DNA of 8,016 bases from UBA2632 sp964452155 (GTDB lineage: Bacteria; Bacteroidota; Bacteroidia; Bacteroidales; Dysgonomonadaceae). The stretch covers positions 1 to 8,016 of the forward strand of contig CAYVLC010000122.1 in assembly GCA_964452155.1 (NCBI GenBank), given 5' to 3'. Each line of letters begins with the position of its first letter. The stretch's first letter is position 1. This document shows positions 1 through 5,563 of the stretch, one piece after another. The notes beneath the pieces were generated by a model. The model ran no database searches and had not been told where the DNA came from. It was given only the letters and a program-made list of their open reading frames with translations. The position numbers and the translations under genes were made by a program.

Positions 1-122
1 GAAATGTAGGCCTACATTTGGCGTTTCGAAGTTGGTTTCTCGAAATGTAGAGGTACATTTGGCGTTTCGAAGTTCGTTTCTTGAAATGTAGGAGTACGCG
101 AAGTCACAATAAGTTGGTTCTC
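1..122. repeat. Tandem array of three ~41-bp units with palindromic cores
   Basis: Three head-to-tail units lie at 1-41, 42-82 and 83-122. Units 1 and 2 match at 36 of 41 positions. Unit 3 keeps the first nine bases (GAAATGTAG) and the final AAGTTGGTTCTC, but its middle has diverged. Unit 1 contains the perfect 18-bp palindrome AAATGTAGGCCTACATTT at 2-19. In unit 2 the same arms (AAATGTA/TACATTT, 43-49 and 54-60) survive around a changed centre. The array begins at the window edge, so more copies may lie to the left. No open reading frame follows the 41-bp period. The function is unknown: it could be a degenerate interspersed repeat, a set of protein-binding sites, or folded RNA downstream of an unseen gene. 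Confidence 0.85.
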
Positions 123-282
123 ATCGTTAATTATCTATGTCTGCTTCTCTTTGCTTATTAATAATCAGCGTATTAGTGTTATTTTGATTTTTTTTCTATA
201 AAAGAAGACATTACCCAGTGGAAAGCGAGAAGTGTAGAAATAAGAGTAAGCAGTAAATAGTAAATAGATAAAATGGAGTGCT
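123..282. other. Non-coding stretch, no recognised feature
   Basis: This AT-rich stretch has no open reading frame with gene character. It holds a run of eight or more T around 190 and a short direct repeat AGTAAAT-AGTAAAT at 252-265. I see no perfect TAnnTTTG promoter box, tRNA or terminator here. Confidence 0.5.
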
Positions 283-311
283 GTAGAGACGCCGATTTAT
301 CGCGTCTCTTT
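283..311. repeat. GTAGAGACG hairpin repeat (imperfect palindrome)
   Basis: AGAGACG at 285-291 pairs with CGTCTCT at 303-309, and CGAT at 293-296 pairs with ATCG at 299-302. This gives an 11-bp stem with one bulged C (292) and a TT loop. The left end reads GTAGAGACG; the right end has drifted from the expected CTAC. From memory, short palindromes beginning GTAGAGACGC recur between genes in Bacteroidetes and cyanobacteria, so this is probably one copy of a REP-like interspersed repeat. It is not followed at once by a T-run, so it is a poor intrinsic terminator. Confidence 0.75.
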
Positions 312-326
312 CTATAAATCACAAGC

Positions 327-354
327 GTAGAGAAAATTCATGAATTTTCTCTAC
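327..354. repeat. Perfect 28-bp palindrome with GTAGAGA ends
   Basis: Positions 327-340 are the exact reverse complement of 341-354, with the centre at TTCATGAA. The ends are GTAGAGA and TCTCTAC, the same terminal sequence as the neighbouring hairpin at 283-311, although the interiors differ. This suggests two members of one palindrome family side by side. A perfect 28-bp palindrome can extrude as a cruciform or form a 14-bp RNA hairpin. There is no coding potential across it. Confidence 0.85.
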
Positions 355-382
355 CAACTGTGCTACAAATAGATGCTGCAAT

Positions 383-417
383 GAGTATGTTTCTGTTTAC
401 TACAGACAGTAATACTC
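383..417. repeat. Imperfect inverted repeat
   Basis: GAGTAT at 383-388 pairs with ATACTC at 412-417, and TCTGT at 392-396 pairs with ACAGA at 402-406 around a TTACT loop. The two stems are separated by a 3-by-5-base internal loop. A run of eight T lies at 442-449, about 25 bases further on, too far for a standard rho-independent terminator. This could be a third, degraded hairpin of the cluster that starts at 283, or chance. Confidence 0.4.
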
Positions 418-493
418 GTAGCGGAGTGCTAGTTGCCAATATTTTTTTTGGATTTGCTCATTGTTTAGTCATTTAGAACATTGAAACACACAC

Positions 494-535
494 CCAAAGC
501 AGGGATGCTTTGGCTACATTGGCCGCTCGGCCAAT
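494..535. repeat. Two adjacent short hairpins
   Basis: CCAAAGC at 494-500 pairs with GCTTTGG at 507-513 across a 6-base loop. ATTGGCCG at 518-525 pairs with CGGCCAAT at 528-535 across a 2-base loop. Neither has a U-tract on either strand. They lie about 130-170 bases past the guaA stop codon in guaA's direction, so they could halt or protect the 3' end of that transcript, but they may equally be part of the repeat-rich block. Confidence 0.5.
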
Positions 536-542
536 TTCCGAA

Positions 543-565
543 CACTTCGACAGGCTCAGTGACCG
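543..565. repeat. Copy of the common CACTTCGACAGGCTCAGTGA intergenic motif
   Basis: The 20-base core CACTTCGACAGGCTCAGTGA, followed by CCG, resembles a motif (often met as CTGAGCCTGTCGAAG on the other strand) that I recall as a very common dispersed repeat between genes of unrelated bacteria. The CACT/AGTG ends at 543-546 and 558-561 are inverted. Read on the minus strand it gives a TEPVEVFGN-like peptide in a short open frame, a known source of spurious small-gene calls. The identification is from memory of the motif, not from a search. Confidence 0.6.
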
Positions 566-661
566 TGTCTCGGTGTGTTGCAAAGCAAAAGCTGACTAAC
601 CACTGCTCACACTCTTTACTTCTCTCTCCCCTTCGTACTCCTATACTCCTTCGCCCTTTTT

Positions 662-2179
662 TTATTCCCACTCAATAGTAGCAGGTGGCTTAGAAGAGAT
701 ATCATAAACAACCCTGTTCACACCTTTTACTTTATTGATAATCTCGTTGCTTACCTTGGCAAGAAACTCGTAAGGTAGTTGCGACCAATCGGCCGTCATG
801 GCATCGGTTGATGTAACAGCGCGCAATGCAATCGTATTTTCGTAGGTTCGCTCATCTCCCATCACACCCACAGATTTTACAGGCAGCAATATAGCTCCGG
901 CTTGCCACACTTTGTTGTAGAGAGCAGCACTGCGAAGATTTGAAATAAAAATATCGTCGGCCTCTTGTGCAATACGAACTTTCTCTGGAGTGATATCTCC
1001 AAGAATCCTTATTCCCAAGCCAGGCCCAGGAAATGGGTGTCGATGTATAAGATAGGGTTTCATGCCCAATTCGAGACCAATTTTTCTGACCTCATCTTTA
1101 AAGAGCAACCTCAAGGGTTCACAAAGTTTCAGATTCATTTTTTCTGGAAGCCCCCCCACATTGTGGTGGCTCTTGATGACAGTGCCAGTAATAGAAAGCG
1201 ACTCTATAATATCGGGATAGATAGTACCCTGTGCCAACCATTTTATATCTTGCAGCTTGTGTGCCTCAACATCAAAAACATCGATAAATCCCTTACCAAT
1301 TATTTTTCTTTTCTCTTCAGGGTCATCTACTCCAGCCAGCTCTTTATAGAACCTATCTTTAGCATTCACTCCAATCACATTCAGACCTAAGTGTTCGTAA
1401 TCGGTGAGTACATTTTCGAATTCATTTTTGCGCAGCAAACCATGATCTACGAATACACATGTGAGGTTTTTGCCAATAGCTTGGTGAAGCAATACTGCAG
1501 TAACCGATGAATCTACACCACCCGAAAGGGCTAAGATGACTTTATCGCTTCCCAATTCATCTTTCAAGTTGCGGACAGTCGATTTTACAAACGATGCGGG
1601 AGTCCAATTTCTTTTACATCCGCAAATATCCAGAAAGTTGGAAAGCAATTTTGTACCTTCGTCTGTGTGCACCACTTCAGGATGAAACTGCACCCCCCAT
1701 GTTGGCTCATCTTTAATACGATAAGCGGCTACTTCCACGTCTTGGGTAGATGCAATGAGTTGAAAGCTTTCTGGCAGATTGGTTATGGTGTCGCCATGGG
1801 ACATCCACACGGTAGAGATTGCAGAAAGCCCTTCAAATAAATCATCTTTCGCAGTTGTGGACAGTTGAGCACGACCATATTCGCACGCACCTGTTTGGCT
1901 TACACTTGCACCTTCCAACTGAGCAATGAATTGTGCTCCGTAGCAAATGCCCAGCACTGGATATTGACCCCTTATGTTGGTTAAATCTGTTTTAAAAGCC
2001 TCATCATTGTTCACCGAAAACGGACTACCCGACAAAACAACACCCTTTACAGTTTCGTCTCCATAAGGAAATTTATTGTAAGGCACAATTTCGCAGTAGG
2101 TGTTTAGTTCACGTATTCTACGTCCAATAAGCTGAGTGGTTTGAGAACCAAAGTCGAGTATTATTATTTTTTCGTCCAT
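662..2179 (-). CDS. guaA: GMP synthase, glutamine-hydrolysing
   Basis: This enzyme converts XMP to GMP using ATP and ammonia taken from glutamine; it is the last step of guanine nucleotide synthesis, in the cytoplasm. The 505-residue length is normal for a single-chain two-domain GuaA. The N-terminal class I glutamine amidotransferase domain (about 1-190) has the Cys79 nucleophile in LGICYGAQ and the His166/Glu168 partners in VQFHPE. The ATP-pyrophosphatase domain has the P-loop LSGGVDSS (218-225). The C-terminal dimerisation domain (about 390-505) contains HPFPGPGLGIRI and ends with the family's typical KPPATIEWE. All key residues are present. The start is ATG at 2179, in frame with the usual IIILDFGSQ opening. 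It is transcribed away from the rightward operon, from a Bacteroidetes-type promoter about 25 bases upstream. No guanine-sensing riboswitch fits in the very short leader. No clear terminator is visible after the stop. Confidence 0.98.
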   Translation of the reverse strand: MDEKIIILDFGSQTTQLIGRRIRELNTYCEIVPYNKFPYGDETVKGVVLSGSPFSVNNDEAFKTDLTNIRGQYPVLGICYGAQFIAQLEGASVSQTGACEYGRAQLSTTAKDDLFEGLSAISTVWMSHGDTITNLPESFQLIASTQDVEVAAYRIKDEPTWGVQFHPEVVHTDEGTKLLSNFLDICGCKRNWTPASFVKSTVRNLKDELGSDKVILALSGGVDSSVTAVLLHQAIGKNLTCVFVDHGLLRKNEFENVLTDYEHLGLNVIGVNAKDRFYKELAGVDDPEEKRKIIGKGFIDVFDVEAHKLQDIKWLAQGTIYPDIIESLSITGTVIKSHHNVGGLPEKMNLKLCEPLRLLFKDEVRKIGLELGMKPYLIHRHPFPGPGLGIRILGDITPEKVRIAQEADDIFISNLRSAALYNKVWQAGAILLPVKSVGVMGDERTYENTIALRAVTSTDAMTADWSQLPYEFLAKVSNEIINKVKGVNRVVYDISSKPPATIEWE

Positions 2180-2202
2180 AGCTTTGCAGTTTTTTTAGGG
2201 TG

Positions 2203-2210
2203 CAAATATA
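2203..2210 (-). promoter_or_regulatory. Bacteroidetes -7 promoter box for guaA
   Basis: On the minus strand this reads TATATTTG, an exact match to the Bacteroidetes sigma-ABfr -7 consensus TAnnTTTG. It implies a transcript start near 2197 and a leader of about 18 bases before the guaA ATG. No clear -33 TTTG lies at the usual distance; the region upstream is a T-rich run. The leader is A-rich without a Shine-Dalgarno site, as is common in this phylum. Confidence 0.6.
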
Positions 2211-2527
2211 AGAAAAAAAGACATGATAATTTAGATGGCCTGTTGAAAAGTGATAAGCAAAACCATTGGAGAGAGAATACTATGAGAGGCAAGCTGCTTG
2301 AAACAGCAGCTAACAATACCCAAGAGAGAGGGCTTTAGCACCAACAAGCTGTGTTGCAATAGAGCGTTGCTGCGTTTCGCTCACAGAAATAGACCCCTCC
2401 CATATTTGCCAAATCAAACAGAGGTGCCCATTGGCCCAAAAGGCATGGCAAGAGATAGGTAACTCGCTTTAGCTATGATTTATAGTATATTTAGAGGAAT
2501 TGTAACGTTATTTAAAAACTATATTAT
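2211..2527. other. Divergent intergenic region between guaA and the rightward operon
   Basis: This stretch lies between the two promoter boxes. A short open frame on the plus strand (2141-2338) overlaps the start of guaA and encodes a lysine-rich peptide with no recognisable domain, so I do not call it a gene. The region holds one clean hairpin (2292-2311), a near-miss promoter box CATATTTG at 2401-2408, and otherwise nothing I can name. No tRNA, small RNA or riboswitch fold is evident by eye. Confidence 0.5.
2292..2311. repeat. 7-bp inverted repeat, possible operator or hairpin
   Basis: AGCTGCT at 2292-2298 and AGCAGCT at 2305-2311 are exact reverse complements around TGAAAC. The repeat is about 80 bases upstream of the guaA promoter box and about 220 bases upstream of the rightward one. 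It has no T-run. It could be a regulator-binding site or chance; there is no second copy in the region. Confidence 0.35.
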
Positions 2528-2535
2528 TATCTTTG
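2528..2535 (+). promoter_or_regulatory. Bacteroidetes -7 promoter box for the rightward operon
   Basis: TATCTTTG matches the TAnnTTTG consensus exactly. A possible -33 element TTG lies at 2500-2502, with a 25-base spacer that is slightly long. Transcription would start near 2541. This rules out the upstream in-frame TTG (2533) and ATG (2536) as start codons, since they overlap the box, and favours the ATG at 2560. Confidence 0.55.
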
Positions 2536-2559
2536 ATGATTAGAACTATGCATATTACA

Positions 2560-3990
2560 ATGAAATTTTACAGACTTATACTTTTAGCAATTATATTTTC
2601 TCCCACTTTGATCATTGGCCAAGTATCGGAAGAGGCACAAAAACTATTCGACGCAGGAGAATACAAACAAGCAAAACAGCTTTTAGAAAATGATTTAGAG
2701 GAGAGTCCCTCAAACACTGCTATCAATTTTCTTCTTGGCAGAGCTGCCTTGCACACAGGAGATATAGAGACAGCCCATCAATCGCTGACCTTAGCAAAAA
2801 AAAACAAAGTGCAAGATGCTACACGCTACTTGGGCCGCCTGTATGCAATACAATATAAATTTGACGATGCCGAGAAAGAGTTTAAACTCTACGAAAGAGC
2901 CAAGCGACGAAACAAAGAAGCACTGGCCGAACTAGAAATAGAACGCGAATATGCCAATCGTCTCCAACGATTGGTGAGCCGCACCGAAGACATACAGATA
3001 ATTGATAGTGTAGTTGTCTCAAAGAGCGATTTCCTTAGTGCCTACAATTTAAGTGTAAATGGGGGCTCGCTACAGTGGGCAGATGATTTCTTCGGTGAAG
3101 GGTGGAACGATGAAAACTCTGTGGTATATATGAACGAACGAAAAACTAAAGCTTACTTTTCGCGCCCAGCAACAGAGCAAGGCAGCACACTATACACTAT
3201 GGAGAAAATGCTTGACAACTTTGGCAACGAAAAGATGATGCCCTCGCCCATCAACACCCGTCAAGACCAAGCCTATCCTTTTATTCTGTCTGATGGGCTC
3301 ACCATTTACTTTGCTAGCAAAGGGCACGAGTCAATTGGCGGATACGATATATTTGCATCGCGCTACAACTTATATTCAAACACATACCTTACGCCCAACC
3401 AAATGAACATGCCCTTCAACTCGCCTTTCAACGATTATATGATGGTAATAGACGAGCAAAAAGGCGTAGGATGGTTTGCAAGCGATAGGTATCAACCCGA
3501 AAACAGTGTGTGTGTATATACATTTATACCCAACCAAGAAGTAAGGTTAGTACTCACAGAAGAGCCAGACTCACTAGCCAGTCGGGCTAAAATAAACAAT
3601 ATAAAAGAGACCTGGAGAGAAGGCACAGACTATACAACACTATTGAGCAAAGCCTCTACCATAATTACAGAAAAAGACCACCAAGAAAGGGACTTCGTGT
3701 TTGTTATAAATGACAACTACACCTACCATCACCTCACAGATTTTAAAAGCTTTAGTGCAAAAGAACTCTTTACCAGAGCTATTGAAGCTGAAAGAAAACT
3801 AAACGAAGCCAGAAAAGAACTAGAGATAAAGCGTGCCCAATACGAGGTTGCACCAGCTACCAACAAACAGTTGCTAGGAGCAGAAATATTGCAAATGGAA
3901 AAAACAATTGGAGAACTCTACGACCACTGGAGGGTGACAAAGGTACTGGCGCGCAACGAAGAGATAAGACACATAAACGTACTCAAATAA
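2560..3990 (+). CDS. Exported TPR and PD40 repeat protein with C-terminal coiled coil
   Basis: Counting from ATG 2560 the protein has 476 residues. Residues 1-20 form a signal peptide (MKFYRLILLAIIFSPTLIIG), with likely cleavage before Gln21. There is no lipobox cysteine, so it should be a soluble periplasmic or envelope-associated protein. Helical TPR-like repeats cover about 22-115 (AQKLFDAGEYKQAKQLLE, then a GDIETAHQSL unit and a FDDAEKEFKLYERA unit). A charged helix follows to about 135. Residues 184-310 carry PD40/WD40-like strands: YPFILSDGLTIYFASKG and GGYDIFASR at 239-268, and VGWFASDR at 303-310. Residues 397-470 are a charged coiled coil. The TPR-PD40 order resembles Bacteroidetes envelope proteins such as PorE, but the OmpA-like peptidoglycan-binding domain is absent. 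The next gene starts 5 bases after the stop, pointing to translational coupling. The exact function is unknown. An in-frame ATG at 2548 is a less likely start. Confidence 0.85.
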   Translation: MKFYRLILLAIIFSPTLIIGQVSEEAQKLFDAGEYKQAKQLLENDLEESPSNTAINFLLGRAALHTGDIETAHQSLTLAKKNKVQDATRYLGRLYAIQYKFDDAEKEFKLYERAKRRNKEALAELEIEREYANRLQRLVSRTEDIQIIDSVVVSKSDFLSAYNLSVNGGSLQWADDFFGEGWNDENSVVYMNERKTKAYFSRPATEQGSTLYTMEKMLDNFGNEKMMPSPINTRQDQAYPFILSDGLTIYFASKGHESIGGYDIFASRYNLYSNTYLTPNQMNMPFNSPFNDYMMVIDEQKGVGWFASDRYQPENSVCVYTFIPNQEVRLVLTEEPDSLASRAKINNIKETWREGTDYTTLLSKASTIITEKDHQERDFVFVINDNYTYHHLTDFKSFSAKELFTRAIEAERKLNEARKELEIKRAQYEVAPATNKQLLGAEILQMEKTIGELYDHWRVTKVLARNEEIRHINVLK

Positions 3991-3995
3991 TAGAC

Positions 3996-4484
3996 ATGAC
4001 ATTCAATTTAATTATTGTTACACTTGTAATTCTGCTTGGGATAATATTCCTTTTGGCAGAAATATTTCTGTTGCCAGGACTCACAGTTTCAGGCATTGCA
4101 GGTTTTGTATTCCTAGTAGGTGGCATAGCGTATGCCTATATGTACATGGGGGTATTGGCAGGAAATATTGCATTGCTCATTTCGGTATTTTTGCTACTGG
4201 GGAGCTTTCTCTATTTTATTAAATCGAAATCGTTGAGGCGTATTTCGCTCACCACAAACATAGATGCTAAGGTAGATACATCGGACCTGAAAAAAATAAA
4301 CGTAGGCGATGTTGGTATCACACAGTCTCGCCTCAACCCAATTGGCAAAGTTTATATCAATAACCTCACTGTTGAAGCAAAATCGATAGACGGAGAAATG
4401 ATTGACGAAGACACAGAGGTGATAGTCAACAAAGTGGAGTGGGTGAACATTCTGGTTTCTAGAAAAGACAATCAAACAAATTAG
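3996..4484 (+). CDS. Short NfeD-like membrane protein
   Basis: The protein has 162 residues. Three hydrophobic segments lie at about 4-22, 28-50 and 53-75, followed by a soluble C-terminal domain (about 85-155) with the NfeD OB-fold features GDVG (104-107), RLNPIGKV (112-119), VEAKS (126-130) and a closing VEWVNILV (147-154). This is the short class (NfeD1b type) without the N-terminal ClpP-like serine protease domain of long NfeD proteins. Such proteins are typically encoded beside a flotillin or SPFH protein and help organise membrane microdomains; floA follows here, as expected. The start is 5 bases after the preceding stop, so expression is probably coupled to the PD40 protein. The family assignment is firm; the detailed role is inferred. 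Confidence 0.9.
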   Translation: MTFNLIIVTLVILLGIIFLLAEIFLLPGLTVSGIAGFVFLVGGIAYAYMYMGVLAGNIALLISVFLLLGSFLYFIKSKSLRRISLTTNIDAKVDTSDLKKINVGDVGITQSRLNPIGKVYINNLTVEAKSIDGEMIDEDTEVIVNKVEWVNILVSRKDNQTN

Positions 4485-4502
4485 AACTATATAGCAGTAA
4501 CA

Positions 4503-4538
4503 GACAAGACAAGACAAAACAAAATAATATATATATAA
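4503..4538 (+). repeat. Short simple-sequence tracts in the nfeD-floA gap
   Basis: Three perfect GACAA units lie at 4503-4517, followed by an imperfect fourth (AACAA), then an alternating AT tract at 4527-4538. They occupy most of the 72-base gap before floA. No TAnnTTTG box is present, so a separate floA promoter is not supported by consensus. The A-rich leader may instead help ribosome binding. Confidence 0.6.
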
Positions 4539-4556
4539 TCACTAAAAACAAATATT

Positions 4557-5546
4557 ATGGAATTTACAATTATGATGGTTGCAGCAGCGGTGCTGTTTAT
4601 AGTAATCATATTTTTCTACTACGTGCCGTTTTTTCTTTGGATAAACGCACTATCGGCAGGAGTACACATTTCGCTGGTACAGTTGTTCTTGATGCGCTTG
4701 CGCCGAGTTCCGCCACGTACCATTGTATATGCAATGATTGAAGCGCACAAAGCTGGTCTTAAAGATGTGTCGCGAGACGACCTTGAGGCTCACTACCTTG
4801 CAGGTGGGCATGTCGAAAAAGTGGTACACGCATTGGTTTCGGCATCAAAAGCCAATATAGACCTCTCTTTTCAAATGGGAACAGCCATTGACCTTGCTGG
4901 TAGAGATGTATTGCAAGCTGTGCAAATGTCGGTAAACCCAAAAGTAATAGATACACCCCCTGTAACAGCTGTGGCCAAAGATGGTATTCAGTTGATAGCT
5001 AAAGCACGTGTAACTGTTCGTGCCAACATCAAACAACTGGTTGGTGGTGCAGGCGAAGAAACTATTTTGGCGCGCGTGGGCGAAGGTATTGTATCTTCCA
5101 TTGGTTCGTCGGCATCGCACAAATCGGTACTCGAAAATCCTGATTCGATATCCAAGCTAGTTCTGAAAAAAGGATTGGATGCAGGAACAGCTTTCGAAAT
5201 TCTCTCTATAGATATTGCAGACATCGATATAGGTAAAAACATTGGTGCTGTACTACAAATAGACCAAGCACAAGCCGACAAAAACATTGCACAAGCACGT
5301 GCAGAAGAGCGTAGGGCCATGGCTATAGCACTAGAGCAAGAGATGAAAGCCAAAGCACAGGAGGCTCGCGCCAAAGTTATTGAGGCTGAAGCGGAAATAC
5401 CGAAAGCAATGGCCGAAGCATTTAGATCGGGCAATATGGGCATTATGGATTACTACAGAATGAAGAATATTCAATCGGATACAGAAATGCGCGACTCGAT
5501 AGCTAAGCCACAAACAGGTTCCGATAAAATTGGACCAAACAAATAA
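4557..5546 (+). CDS. floA: Flotillin-like protein FloA
   Basis: This is a membrane-associated scaffold of functional membrane microdomains. Its 329 residues match the usual length of about 330 for FloA (former UPF0365/YqfA family). A hydrophobic membrane hairpin lies at about 4-30. The conserved RRVPPRTIVYAMIEAHKAGL stretch is at 49-68. An SPFH-like domain follows, with VNPKVIDTPPVTAVAKDGIQ (126-145) and RANIKQLVGGAGEETILARV (155-174). An alanine- and glutamate-rich coiled coil, IDQAQADKNIAQARAEERRA, opens at about 235 and runs to 290; it is typical for flotillin oligomerisation. The tail after 295 is short and polar. It sits just after an NfeD-like gene, the standard pairing, and 17 bases before the nucleoside phosphorylase. 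Nothing is truncated or out of frame. Confidence 0.97.
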   Translation: MEFTIMMVAAAVLFIVIIFFYYVPFFLWINALSAGVHISLVQLFLMRLRRVPPRTIVYAMIEAHKAGLKDVSRDDLEAHYLAGGHVEKVVHALVSASKANIDLSFQMGTAIDLAGRDVLQAVQMSVNPKVIDTPPVTAVAKDGIQLIAKARVTVRANIKQLVGGAGEETILARVGEGIVSSIGSSASHKSVLENPDSISKLVLKKGLDAGTAFEILSIDIADIDIGKNIGAVLQIDQAQADKNIAQARAEERRAMAIALEQEMKAKAQEARAKVIEAEAEIPKAMAEAFRSGNMGIMDYYRMKNIQSDTEMRDSIAKPQTGSDKIGPNK

Positions 5547-5563
5547 CCAAAGCAAAACTATAT

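Noticed and set aside
1..122. CRISPR array at the left edge
   Set aside because: The units are contiguous 41-bp tandem copies without variable spacers, and no cas gene is present.
383..449. Intrinsic terminator made of the 383-417 hairpin and the T-run at 442-449
   Set aside because: The stem is imperfect with an internal loop, and the T-run is about 25 bases from its base, so the usual geometry is not met.
465..678. Short open frames on both strands just beyond the guaA stop
   Set aside because: They lie over the hairpins and the recurring CACTTCGACAGGCTCAGTGA motif; their peptides have low-complexity or repeat-derived sequence and no domain. The minus-strand one gives the TEPVEVFGN-type peptide, a known artefact of this motif.
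965..1390. 141-residue open frame antisense to guaA
   Set aside because: It is a shadow of a highly conserved gene; the composition is irregular and it has no recognisable motif.
2180..2210. Purine riboswitch upstream of guaA
   Set aside because: With the promoter box at 2203-2210 the leader is only about 18 bases, too short for an aptamer.
2141..2338. 65-residue open frame on the plus strand across the guaA start
   Set aside because: It overlaps the 5' end of guaA and its promoter in antisense, is lysine-rich without a domain, and has no promoter box or conserved motif of its own.
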